Shown in pieces: positions 37,311 to 45,813 of a stretch of 64,000 nt of DNA. Under the pieces are notes generated by a model that searched no databases, had not been told where the DNA came from, and saw only the letters and a list, made by a program, of their open reading frames with translations. The stretch is from positions 1 to 64,000 of the forward strand of contig JAQVCS010000013.1 in NCBI GenBank assembly GCA_028689675.1. Reading direction: 5' to 3'. The translations under genes were made by a program, and so were the position numbers. The stretch is from Desulfovibrionaceae bacterium. Its GTDB lineage: Bacteria; Desulfobacterota; Desulfovibrionia; Desulfovibrionales; Desulfovibrionaceae. The first letter of the stretch is position 1, and each line of letters starts with the position of its first letter.

Positions 37311-40300
37311 ATGGAACAAAAAACAGCCCTGCAAGGCGAAGAACAAGAAATTGTTATCAACGGTGTGCGCTGCCTTGATGTGCCGCATCAGGGGCAGCTG
37401 TGGCATATGGGTGCGTGCACCCCAGCTTGGCGTGCCGAAATGCCCCTGCTTGATCAGCAGCCCACCCCTGAACAATTAGAACAGCTTGCCGCCAAAAATA
37501 TTTGGCTGCACCCTGCTGTTGCGCCCGCGCCACTGGCCATTATGTGCGGCGGGCAGGGGGCTGTGTGGCCTCATATGGGGCGCGAACTGTACGATCACAT
37601 ACCCGTGGCACGCGCAGCCATGGATCGCATTGCCTCCATTGCCAGCTGGGATGTGCTCAGCCTGCTTGATGAAGACAGCATTGAAGTTATAGGGCAAACA
37701 CGCTGGCAGCAGCCCTATCTTTTTTTGCTGGAATATGCACAGTGGACATACCTTTCTTCGCTGGGGCTCAAGCCTGCCCTTTTTTCAGGGCACAGCCTTG
37801 GGGAGCTCATAGCCCTGTGCATTGCTGGGGCTTCTCTGCCCGAAAATGCTTGGAATATGCTCGACACGCGCGCCCGCCACACAGCGCAAATGGAAGCAGC
37901 CTCTAAGCAAGACTTGGGCATGATGGCCGTTCATGCCAACCAAGAGCAGGTAAGCCGCCTGCTTGAGCAATTCCCCGACCTCTATGTTTCCAATTACAAT
38001 GCCCCCTCACAGGTTATCATCAGCGGCCTGCGCACCAGCCTGACAGAAGCCCGCAAAATGCTGCGCAAGCAGCGCGTGCCCGCCATGCTACTGAATGTGA
38101 CCATGGCTTTTCACAACCCCGCCATGTGTGTACTGCACAACCTTGCCTACGAGCGCCTGCACGCGCTGGAAATTTTGGACGGCACAACAACGCCCGTTAT
38201 GAGCAATACCACAGCAGGACTTTACCCCCAAAGCCGTGACGGCATTTGCCATTATATCAGCGTGCTGGATGAACAATCGGTGCGCTGGGTGGAATGTGTG
38301 CATACTATGTGGCATGTGCACGGCATACGACAATTTTTAGAAATAGGCCCGCAAGACACCCTGTGCGGTCTTGCCCGCAGCATAGAGCCGCAAGCCCCCG
38401 CCTTTGCCGTGAACCGCAAGGGCAAAGAGCTGGAAGCTATGCGGCAGGCCGTGGCTCAGCTGTATGCTCTTGGCTATTTGGATACCTCGCGCCTGCGCCT
38501 TTCTGCCAAGCTGCCCCCGCTGAGCGCAGCAAGCACAGCCGCAGAGCGCCCCACAGTACAGCCTGCTGCCCAGCACACAGTAAGCGACCCCGCCTTTGTG
38601 GCCGAAGTTATGGATTGTATGGCACAAAGCCTTGGCCTTGACCGCGCCAGCCTGCGCCCAGAGCAAGATTTACGCCATGATTTAGGCTTGCGCTCCAGCC
38701 GCTTCCCCCTGCTCTTGCAAGATGTGGAACAGCATTTTTCTATTACTATCAGCTTCAGCGACATGCTTGATGTGCTCACCGTGGGCGATTTTGCACAGGC
38801 TCTGGCGGACATTTTGCACCCCGAGCACAAGGCAGAACGCCAAAAGCACGGTATAGAGCGCCATATTGTCATCGAGCCCATGCGCCGCTATGCCGTGCAG
38901 CCCAAAGGGAAGGGCTGGCTGGCTGTGCCTGCCCCTGTAGACCCGCACAGCCATGGGCTGCCCATACACAATGGTGATGTTATTGTTGTGTGCGGCGATA
39001 TTCCGCCCATGCCGCAGCTCTATAGCTCACTTGCGGCAGAAGGCTGCAATTTCTATTTCGCCGCACCGCCCATGCACCCCATGGATGAGCACGCTCTGCA
39101 CGAAGCCCTTGAGCAATTGGGGGCAACCGTTGCTGTGTGCAGTGTTGCCGCAGGGCAGAGCATCAGCGAAGAAAGCATAGCCCATATTCTGTCAGCGGCA
39201 GGCACTATAGACGGGCTCATTTATACCTGCCTTACGCCCGATGACGCTTCGTTTGCGCGGGTTGATGCCCTGACTGCACGCCTTGCCCCACGCTGGCGTG
39301 CCACCCTGTGCGCCCGCCCGCATGAAGACACAGCCCTGCATGCCAGCCTGTGCGCCATGCAGCACCATGCCACACAAGCCCCCTGCCCAGCACGCACGCT
39401 TATGCTGCCCTTGCAGGAAGAACTGGGCACGGGGCGCTTGCTGCGCTCGCAATACGCTGGCGACATGCTCAAGCGCGAATTTTCGCGCAGCACCCACGCT
39501 TGCGTGCTCTGGTCTCGCGGGGCAAGCCCACAGGGCAGCCTTGCCTTTGTGCCGCCGCGCAGCCGTGCCGATGAAACAGGCCTGCGCGAGCGCCCCGACC
39601 TGTACCCCCTTGTCTACCCAGACATACCGCAGGGCGGGCACTTTGGCCCACAGCCCTTTGCTGGTGCCTGCCAATTTTCCCTTGTAGGAGATGCCCGCTT
39701 GGCTGCCCTGCCGCCCACAGCACAGGGCTTGCGCACTGCCCCCGCTGGCTATTTGCTGGAGGCCATACTTGAAGCGGCCTGCCAGCATTTGCCTTGGCTT
39801 ACGCCCATCGGCTTTGCCGACATTCAAATGATAGCTCCCCTGCCCCTGCCGCAGGGCATCACGCGGGAATGCCGCCTGTCGGCTTCCACCTCTGTGTGGT
39901 TTCACCCGCATGGGCATTTAAGCCGCTTTTGCCCAGCACAAGTTCAGGTGCGCGATATTACCGAAGACGGGCGGCGCAAAGCAAGCTACAGCAATGTGTG
40001 CAATGCCTTTGTTATGCTCGCACCCACGCCGCGCCCCGTGCAAGCGCTGTGGCCTTCACGCTTTGCCAATGTGCCCGCCGCCACGCTGGGTGTGCCCGAA
40101 GCGCATGTAAAACAAGCCTTGAGCTCCAGCAGCTTGGCACCTGCATGGCGCTTTTTGCGTGGCTGGCAAGCCTTAGCACTGGCCACAACTTCGGAAGGTG
40201 CACCCGCGCCTGCATGGGTAGGGAATGTATTTTTATCGCCACAAAGCCTTGCAGACAATGGCAGCCCCAGCTATACCTACCCCGCGCCCCTGCTTGAAGC

Positions 40301-40577
40301 ACTGTTGCAATTTGTGCAGGCTCTGCTGCCCGAAGCCGCAGCAGAGGTGCTTGAGGGCACAGAAGACGGGGCGGGCACGCTTTCTCTTGTGCCTTCTTCC
40401 TTATCTATTGGTTTTCTTTATTTTGATGCGCCACCCGCTGGGGGGGCATATACGTTAGAAGTGCGCCGTACCTATCTGGAAGACGGCAATATCCAATTTG
40501 ACGCGCAAGCTTTTGACGCGGCAGGGCGTTTGGCATTGACATGCAGCACGCTTGGATACACATTTGTTCACGGCTAA
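37311..40577 (+). CDS. KS-less polyketide synthase-like protein (AT-ACP-KR*-DH)
   Basis: The product has 1088 residues. Residues ~70-375 are a malonyl-type acyltransferase, with the catalytic Ser162 in GHSLGE, its partner His268 in AFHNP, and FLEIGPQDTL closing the domain. Residues ~425-500 are an acyl carrier domain, with attachment Ser462 in DLGLRSS, an Arg replacing the usual Asp before the Ser. Residues ~545-730 have a Rossmann-like, ketoreductase-type layout but lack the glycine-rich loop and a clear catalytic Tyr, so this part is probably structural. Residues ~775-1085 resemble a double-hotdog dehydratase. There is no ketosynthase here or elsewhere in the window. The gene is divergent from the oxoamine synthase (257 bp between starts), which could take its acyl group from this carrier. 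The start lacks a strong ribosome binding site. Confidence 0.8.
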   Translation: MEQKTALQGEEQEIVINGVRCLDVPHQGQLWHMGACTPAWRAEMPLLDQQPTPEQLEQLAAKNIWLHPAVAPAPLAIMCGGQGAVWPHMGRELYDHIPVARAAMDRIASIASWDVLSLLDEDSIEVIGQTRWQQPYLFLLEYAQWTYLSSLGLKPALFSGHSLGELIALCIAGASLPENAWNMLDTRARHTAQMEAASKQDLGMMAVHANQEQVSRLLEQFPDLYVSNYNAPSQVIISGLRTSLTEARKMLRKQRVPAMLLNVTMAFHNPAMCVLHNLAYERLHALEILDGTTTPVMSNTTAGLYPQSRDGICHYISVLDEQSVRWVECVHTMWHVHGIRQFLEIGPQDTLCGLARSIEPQAPAFAVNRKGKELEAMRQAVAQLYALGYLDTSRLRLSAKLPPLSAASTAAERPTVQPAAQHTVSDPAFVAEVMDCMAQSLGLDRASLRPEQDLRHDLGLRSSRFPLLLQDVEQHFSITISFSDMLDVLTVGDFAQALADILHPEHKAERQKHGIERHIVIEPMRRYAVQPKGKGWLAVPAPVDPHSHGLPIHNGDVIVVCGDIPPMPQLYSSLAAEGCNFYFAAPPMHPMDEHALHEALEQLGATVAVCSVAAGQSISEESIAHILSAAGTIDGLIYTCLTPDDASFARVDALTARLAPRWRATLCARPHEDTALHASLCAMQHHATQAPCPARTLMLPLQEELGTGRLLRSQYAGDMLKREFSRSTHACVLWSRGASPQGSLAFVPPRSRADETGLRERPDLYPLVYPDIPQGGHFGPQPFAGACQFSLVGDARLAALPPTAQGLRTAPAGYLLEAILEAACQHLPWLTPIGFADIQMIAPLPLPQGITRECRLSASTSVWFHPHGHLSRFCPAQVQVRDITEDGRRKASYSNVCNAFVMLAPTPRPVQALWPSRFANVPAATLGVPEAHVKQALSSSSLAPAWRFLRGWQALALATTSEGAPAPAWVGNVFLSPQSLADNGSPSYTYPAPLLEALLQFVQALLPEAAAEVLEGTEDGAGTLSLVPSSLSIGFLYFDAPPAGGAYTLEVRRTYLEDGNIQFDAQAFDAAGRLALTCSTLGYTFVHG

Positions 40578-40597
40578 CGCGCCGCAAAGGAGCTTTC

Positions 40598-42067
40598 ATG
40601 GTCAGCTTTTTACATTATCTCTTTTCGCATTCCTCTCTTCGTGTGGGGGGGGTGCTGTGCCTGTGCCTGCTCTTTGCTGGCGGCTGTGCCTCACAAAAAG
40701 CGGGGCTGGATGCCCCACAGCTGCCAGCCAAGCATTGGCTGGAAGAAGCCCCCGGCGTACCTGTAGATAAAAAAGACAAGGTAGCAGCAGCCATACCTAA
40801 CCTGTATGATGCTGAAAAAATTTTCAAATTTGACGATGCCGTTTTCCTTGCCATTCAGCAATCGCCTGCACTGGTCAACAGCGCTGTGGATATTGAAATT
40901 AAGCGCCTTGCCCTGACCAATGCCATTTGGAAATACATGCCCGAGCCGCGCATGAGCATGGTGGTTTCTAACAACATCACCCAGTACAATATGAATACCC
41001 GCGACACGCCCAGCGACTATGGGCGCCCCAAGTTGCAGGTGGGCTTTGATGCCGTTTTCCCCAATCCCTTTATGACCTACTTTGAGCATCAGGCACAAAA
41101 GCTTATGGTCAATCTGGCCATTTCCACCCACCGCAAGGCCGTGGGTGAAGCTATAGGCAAATTGGGTGACTTGTATTTACGCCTGTATGCCAAAAAACGT
41201 ATTCTTGCCGAGCAGGAAGCCATTATTCCTGTCACCAAAGAAGTGGCAGACTATTGGTCTCAGGTGGAAGGCGTGGACGGCAAACAGGGCGTTGCCCGTA
41301 ATGTTGCTGTGCAGCAAATTCGTGAAGCTGAGTTGAAAGCCGAAAAAACCCGCATGGAAGAAACCATGCTGCGTACGCAGTTAAAAATTCTTGCCGGCGT
41401 TGCCCCCAAGCAGCAATTCACCATTGATGCCGAAGACGTACGCGGCATTGTGCACAATTTTGATGGCCGTGTTCTGCATTGGGAAGACCGCTGGGAAAAG
41501 ACCGAAGACAGCATGCTGCTGCGCTCGCAAGTAAAATTGCAGGATTACAATATCATGGTGGCTTGGGCGCAATATGTGCCCGATATGACCATTCAGGTGA
41601 ACAAAAACCCACCTGCTGGGCAATATAACCCCCCAAGTGGTGATGAAGACACCTTTGTGCATTTAAATATCAGCTTCCCCCTGCTTGACTGGGGGCGGCG
41701 CTACCGCGGCGTGCAAACAGCGCGCATGCAAAAAGCACAGGCCTTTCATGAGCAATCGCGCAAGCGCGATGATTACTCAAATAACTGGCTGCAATCTGAG
41801 CAGCGTGTAAGCCTTGCCGAAACACAGCTCAAGCTGGCAGAAAACTCCCTGAAGGTTGCCGAATTGCGCCTGACAGAAGCGGACATTGCCTACAAGGAAG
41901 GTATTGCCGAATTCCCCGCCCGCGCCAGCGCCCGCGAGGCTGCCGCCAATGCCCGCATTGCCTGCTATGAAGCAGAAATGGAGCTTGACCTTGCCCGTTT
42001 GGAATGGATGAAGGTCGCCACAGTATTACAAGAACGCTACCTTGGCCTGCCCGCCATTGAGGAATAA
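40598..42067 (+). CDS. TolC-family outer-membrane lipoprotein
   Basis: I chose the ATG at 40598, five bases after AAGGAG. The signal ends with lipobox FAGGC (Cys at about 30), so the 489-residue product is a lipid-anchored outer-membrane factor. The rest shows the two helical-barrel repeats of the family, including FDDAVFLAIQQSPALVNSAVD near 85 and long helices with LAETQLKLAENSLKVAELRL near 420. It follows the polyketide synthase-like gene by 20 bp and precedes an HlyD-like adaptor by 5 bp, so they form one operon. It should provide the outer-membrane exit channel of an export system. Confidence 0.9.
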   Translation: MVSFLHYLFSHSSLRVGGVLCLCLLFAGGCASQKAGLDAPQLPAKHWLEEAPGVPVDKKDKVAAAIPNLYDAEKIFKFDDAVFLAIQQSPALVNSAVDIEIKRLALTNAIWKYMPEPRMSMVVSNNITQYNMNTRDTPSDYGRPKLQVGFDAVFPNPFMTYFEHQAQKLMVNLAISTHRKAVGEAIGKLGDLYLRLYAKKRILAEQEAIIPVTKEVADYWSQVEGVDGKQGVARNVAVQQIREAELKAEKTRMEETMLRTQLKILAGVAPKQQFTIDAEDVRGIVHNFDGRVLHWEDRWEKTEDSMLLRSQVKLQDYNIMVAWAQYVPDMTIQVNKNPPAGQYNPPSGDEDTFVHLNISFPLLDWGRRYRGVQTARMQKAQAFHEQSRKRDDYSNNWLQSEQRVSLAETQLKLAENSLKVAELRLTEADIAYKEGIAEFPARASAREAAANARIACYEAEMELDLARLEWMKVATVLQERYLGLPAIEE

Positions 42068-42072
42068 TTGTT

Positions 42073-42993
42073 ATGAAACAAGCCCCCACTCGCCTGCGCC
42101 TTGCCCTGTGTGCCTGCCTGCTGGCCTTGCCCCTGCTCAGTGCACAGCCTGCTGCCGCAGAGCAGCAAAATACCATTTTAAGCGGCAAGGTTATTACTAC
42201 AGTAACGCGCACGCCCGTATTGCCCTTTGATGCCATTATTGAAACCGTGCTGGTCAACCCTGGCGATCAGGTGAAAGCAGGCGACCCCTTGCTGCGCTAT
42301 CGCCTGCGCCCCGAAGCTGCCCGTGCCCTGCAAAAAGAGCTGGCCATTGGCGCAAACACCGAAGAACTGAAAAGCCAAGCGCTGACCCTGCAAAGCGAAC
42401 TGGCCAATGCCAATGCCGAGCGCAACAAAGCACGCCAACTGGCGGCCTCTGGCCTTGGCTCGCAGGCTGCGGCTTCGCGCCTTGATGCCAATGCCGCTTC
42501 GTTGCAGCAGCGCATAGCCCTAACGCGTGAAAGCGTGCAAAAGGCAGAAGATAATTTTGCCCTGCGCCTAAAGGAATTATCCTTTTATTTTGGGCAGGAA
42601 GTGCAGCGCGGGCAGGCTTTGCCCGAAATGCTGGTGCTGACTTCGCCCATTGACGGGCATGTACTCACTGTGGCTTCAAACACAAAAACAGAAGCGTTAA
42701 TGCCCGCAGGCACAGCCCCCATCAGCGTGGGCGACTTGGATCCTATGCTCATTCAAGTGCAGGTGTATGAGGCAGAAATCAGCCGCATTCATGTTGGTGA
42801 CAGTGCCGATGTAGAAATTCCTTCCTTAGAAGGCAAAGTCTTTTCTGCCAAAGTAACCCAAATTGCGTGGGCTTCGAACGATATGAATGTTGCCCAGCCC
42901 TCATTTTATGCCGTAGATTTAAGCGTGCCCAACCCTGATATGGAGCTGAAGCCAGGCTTTAAGGCTATTGTGCATTTCGGCAAGGGGAAATAG
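42073..42993 (+). CDS. HlyD/RND-type periplasmic adaptor
   Basis: The 306 residues start with a signal peptide ending near AQPAAA. A biotinyl-lipoyl-like segment (ETVLVNPGDQVKAGDPLLRYRL near 57-78) is split by a helical hairpin (~85-170) and resumes with SPIDGHVLTVASNT. A beta-barrel part (VQVYEAEISRIHVGDSADVEI) follows. Such adaptors link an inner-membrane pump to TolC. No ABC or RND pump gene is adjacent; the next gene is a flippase-like transporter 9 bp on, an unusual partner. Confidence 0.88.
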   Translation: MKQAPTRLRLALCACLLALPLLSAQPAAAEQQNTILSGKVITTVTRTPVLPFDAIIETVLVNPGDQVKAGDPLLRYRLRPEAARALQKELAIGANTEELKSQALTLQSELANANAERNKARQLAASGLGSQAAASRLDANAASLQQRIALTRESVQKAEDNFALRLKELSFYFGQEVQRGQALPEMLVLTSPIDGHVLTVASNTKTEALMPAGTAPISVGDLDPMLIQVQVYEAEISRIHVGDSADVEIPSLEGKVFSAKVTQIAWASNDMNVAQPSFYAVDLSVPNPDMELKPGFKAIVHFGKGK

Positions 42994-43002
42994 CACAGCT
43001 TC

Positions 43003-44424
43003 ATGGCGAAACTGAAAGAAATACCACAACGCTTAGGCTATATACTGGGCGCACAATGGACGCGCGATCTTTCGTGGACCTTGTTCACCATTCTGCTAGC
43101 GCGGCATAGTCAGGCCACCCTTGGCCAGATTATGCTGGCGCTTTCGTATGGTTATTTGTGCAAAACAGTGGCCGATGTTGGCTTAAACGATTATTTACGT
43201 TCCACCTTTGCCCGCAACCAATACCCCCCGCGTGAGCTGCTGGCAGAGGTCACTTGGCTTAAATCTGCCTTTTTGGTGCTGGCGCTGGCAGGCGTGTGGC
43301 TGACCACGGGCATGCAGGGCTACACCACAGAATTGCGCCTTATTGTGCTGTGCATAGCTGCGGGCTTTGGCCTTGACGGTGTTTCCGACTCCTTCTTTGC
43401 CCTGTGTCAGGCACGGGGCAGGCATGATGTGGAAATGCGCCTGCGCATACCCGCTGCCCTGCTGGGCATAGGCTATGGTATTGTGCTGGTGCTGCTGCAA
43501 GCCCCGCCCCTGTATGTGGCTTTATTCAAGCTAATTGAATCGGTCATTTGTATTGTCTGCGCCTGTGTGGCCTTGCGCCGTGCCCCTGCTGTGCGGCTGG
43601 GCTGGGCTGGGCTGCGTGATTTGGCAGGCAAAATGCGCAATGGGCTGGTGTTTACAGGCATGGCTGTGTGCGCCATGGTCTATAACAAGCTGAATGTCTT
43701 TTTTTTGAAGCAATACGGCGGAGACGCGGCTGTGGGCGGCTACAGCGTGGCTTGGGAAACGGTAGAAGGCCTTTCTACCCTTATTTCCAGCGCCTTGCTT
43801 GGCAAGGTTATCTTCCCCCTGCTTTCCAAGCTGTGGCGTGAAGATAAAGAAGAATTCCGCCGTATTTCTGGCCAGACGGCGCGCTCTTTATGGGCGGCGG
43901 CACTGCCCATAATTTTTCTTATCTGCGTAGAAAGCGACCGCTTTTTAACGCTGGTCTATGGCGATGCCTACAGCACGGCAGTCACAGCCCAGCGTCTGCT
44001 CACCCCCTGCCTTGCCACGGCTTTTCTGCACAACCTTGCCGCCTATGCCATGATGGCCATGCAGCGTGAAAGACAATTATTCTGGTTTTATGTCAGCGGC
44101 TTGGTGGTGAATATTGCCCTATGTTTCTGGCTTATTCCGCTTATGCCCCTTGAAGGGGCGGCGCTTTCGCTCACGGGCGCTAAAGTATGGGTGGCTATTT
44201 TAACGGTCAGCATCTTTCAGTGGACAGCACACCCCATGACAGGCGGGCAATGGGCTTTAATGACAGGTGTAGCCTGCTTTGCCGTGGCCTTGTGGTATGG
44301 CTTGCAGCCCTTTGTGCCGCGCGAAATAGCCGAGCTGGCTGGCTTGCTGCCCCTGCTGGCCTTATTTTGGCGCTGGCGGCCACCCAGCATGTTTGATAAG
44401 CAAACACAGCAAAAGACAGCATAA
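43003..44424 (+). CDS. Wzx-like polysaccharide/lipid flippase (MOP superfamily)
   Basis: The 473 residues have 12-14 predicted membrane segments and the arrangement of oligosaccharide flippases: RDLSWTLFTILLARHSQATLGQIML at the start, with YNKLNVFFLKQYGGDAAVGGYSVAW near 225-250. It should move an isoprenoid- or lipid-linked saccharide to the periplasmic side. It ends the TolC-HlyD operon before a terminator. Together with the glycosyltransferase on the other side of the divergent promoter it supports a surface glycan or glycolipid role. Confidence 0.85.
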   Translation: MAKLKEIPQRLGYILGAQWTRDLSWTLFTILLARHSQATLGQIMLALSYGYLCKTVADVGLNDYLRSTFARNQYPPRELLAEVTWLKSAFLVLALAGVWLTTGMQGYTTELRLIVLCIAAGFGLDGVSDSFFALCQARGRHDVEMRLRIPAALLGIGYGIVLVLLQAPPLYVALFKLIESVICIVCACVALRRAPAVRLGWAGLRDLAGKMRNGLVFTGMAVCAMVYNKLNVFFLKQYGGDAAVGGYSVAWETVEGLSTLISSALLGKVIFPLLSKLWREDKEEFRRISGQTARSLWAAALPIIFLICVESDRFLTLVYGDAYSTAVTAQRLLTPCLATAFLHNLAAYAMMAMQRERQLFWFYVSGLVVNIALCFWLIPLMPLEGAALSLTGAKVWVAILTVSIFQWTAHPMTGGQWALMTGVACFAVALWYGLQPFVPREIAELAGLLPLLALFWRWRPPSMFDKQTQQKTA

Positions 44425-44456
44425 GAACGATAACCGACGTATACCAGCACACAACA

Positions 44457-44490
44457 AAAGCCCCTTACCGCATTGGTAGGGGGCTTTGTA
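44457..44490 (+). terminator. Terminator after flippase gene
   Basis: AAAGCCCCTTACC pairs with GGTAGGGGGCTTT (one mismatch), with a 5-nt loop, 33 bp after the stop codon. Confidence 0.9.
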
Positions 44491-44514
44491 TATGTACAGG
44501 CCAGTATGCCTTTA

Positions 44515-44636
44515 GGGCAGATTCACTTTCAAAGCTCATGAGAAATAAATTCCCCTTATGGACTTTGAGCGGCAAGGATTTCTTACGAAACCTTGCGAGC
44601 GTTTTCAAAGTTACCATGCTCTAGAGCAGATTACCG
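44515..44636 (-). repeat. Dispersed intergenic repeat, family R1, copy B (inverted)
   Basis: The reverse complement matches copy A (33214-33326) over most of its length, including an identical GCTCGCAAGGTTTCGTAAGA block, and it keeps the outer AGCTCATG pairing. It lies just past the flippase terminator, so copies A and B bracket the cluster in opposite orientation. Confidence 0.75.
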
Positions 44637-44667
44637 TAAAGGTATATACTCTTAACGACGAAAGACC
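44634..44667 (+). repeat. Dispersed intergenic repeat, family R2, copy 2
   Basis: GCAGATTACCGTAAAGGTAT followed by ATACTCTTAACGACGAAAGAC matches the copy at 26930-26972. It adjoins R1 copy B, so these families may be parts of one larger mosaic. From here to the mntP stop at 44747 nothing else is recognised. Confidence 0.55.
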
Positions 44668-44746
44668 TATTTGCTTTGACTTATACTAGCACAAATATAA
44701 GGCACGCATGCCTTTCTGGCGAGCATTGTGAGAGCAATACCCTTAA

Positions 44747-45340
44747 TTATATACCCAAAAAACTCAGGGCATTGTGCTCCAGCAAAATTTTCAGCCCAAT
44801 AGCCAGCAGGGTCAGGCCACCCAGCACTTCCGCCCTTTTGCCCAGCGCGGCGGCATTGGCAATAAGCCTGCCGCACAGCACACCAGCAGCAGTAATAATG
44901 GCACAGGTCACGCCAATTATTAGCGCGGGCAACCAAATGCTCATATGCAGCAGGGAAAAAGAAAAACCCACGGCTAAAGCATCAATGCTGGTAGCTACAG
45001 CCAGCACCAGCAAGGGCCAGCCACAGGTGGCATCACGGCCTTCCTCTTTGGGGGCATCACACTGTGCTTTTTGCAAGCCTTCATGCAGCATATTGCCGCC
45101 CACCCACACCAGCAGGGCAAAGGCCACCCAATGATCCCACGCTTCAACAAAGGAGCGTATGGTCAGCCCGCAATACCAGCCAATAACAGGCATGGCTGCC
45201 TGAAAAAAACCAAAGGCCAGCGCAAGGCGCACATAATGCCCCAGCCTAACCCGCGCCAGCCCGCAGGCTGTGCACACAGCCACAGCAAAAGCGTCTAAAG
45301 AAAGAGCCACAGCAAGTGCAAAAATTTCAAGATACGACAT
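44747..45340 (-). CDS. mntP: MntP-family manganese efflux pump
   Basis: I chose the ATG at 45340 (MSYLEIFALAVALSLDAFAVAV), the usual N-terminus. Earlier in-frame starts lack support. The 197 residues have six membrane segments arranged as two repeats, each with the family's acidic motif: ALSLDAFAVAV near 11-21 and AVATSIDALAVGFSF near 110. These proteins export Mn2+ across the inner membrane. Unlike terC in this window, I see no yybP-ykoY aptamer upstream. It is a single gene. Confidence 0.9.
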   Translation of the reverse strand: MSYLEIFALAVALSLDAFAVAVCTACGLARVRLGHYVRLALAFGFFQAAMPVIGWYCGLTIRSFVEAWDHWVAFALLVWVGGNMLHEGLQKAQCDAPKEEGRDATCGWPLLVLAVATSIDALAVGFSFSLLHMSIWLPALIIGVTCAIITAAGVLCGRLIANAAALGKRAEVLGGLTLLAIGLKILLEHNALSFLGI

Positions 45341-45813
45341 GATAAACTCAAATAGTGTAAAAAATACAAAGGCAAACAAGCTCGGCAACAGCCACACAAG
45401 CCAGCAAAAGCAATAAAGGTGCGCCCAAAATACGCAGGCAGGGCAGGGAGGTCAAGCCTTGCTTTAGGACGTGTAAACACGACCTTTTTTCCCGCTGGCA
45501 GCGTCAGGCTTTAGCTTTTATTCTCATCGGGTACCATACAAGTACGCATACAAGCCTCGCCTTTTTTGCTGGCAAAAAATAGCCCTGCAATGTTAACACA
45601 GCCAAGAAAAATTTCACTTTGAAATTGCTCTGGCAGCTACAGGAACGCATGCCCCACGCGCGGCATAAACGCAATTTCGCTCTTATATGCCGCAGTGAAC
45701 TTGTCTTTCACCTTGAGCGCCCTATACATGGTACTCTGCTCTCAAGACAAAAAATGGGGACTACAAGAGGAGGAACTGCGCTCGAAGCGCCTGCCTAAAA
45801 GGTCTTGATGGGC
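45341..45813. other. Intergenic region with hairpin and R3 repeat
   Basis: The 473 bp between mntP and the thiL stop hold a hairpin with a T-run at 45467-45491 (AGGACGTG-TAAA-CACGACCT then TTTTT, one mismatch) and a copy of repeat family R3 (45605-45690). No gene is supported. Confidence 0.5.
45605..45690 (+). repeat. Dispersed intergenic repeat, family R3, copy 2
   Basis: ATTTCACTTTGAAATTGCTC, CTGGCAGCTACAGG and GCATAAACGCAATTT align with the copy at 13425-13540 in the same orientation, but with small deletions. Confidence 0.55.

Noticed and set aside
45341..45560. Possible yybP-ykoY riboswitch upstream of mntP
   Set aside because: The conserved GGGGAGTAG-type core present before terC is absent on the strand that would be the mntP leader. 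The hairpin with the T-run points the other way.
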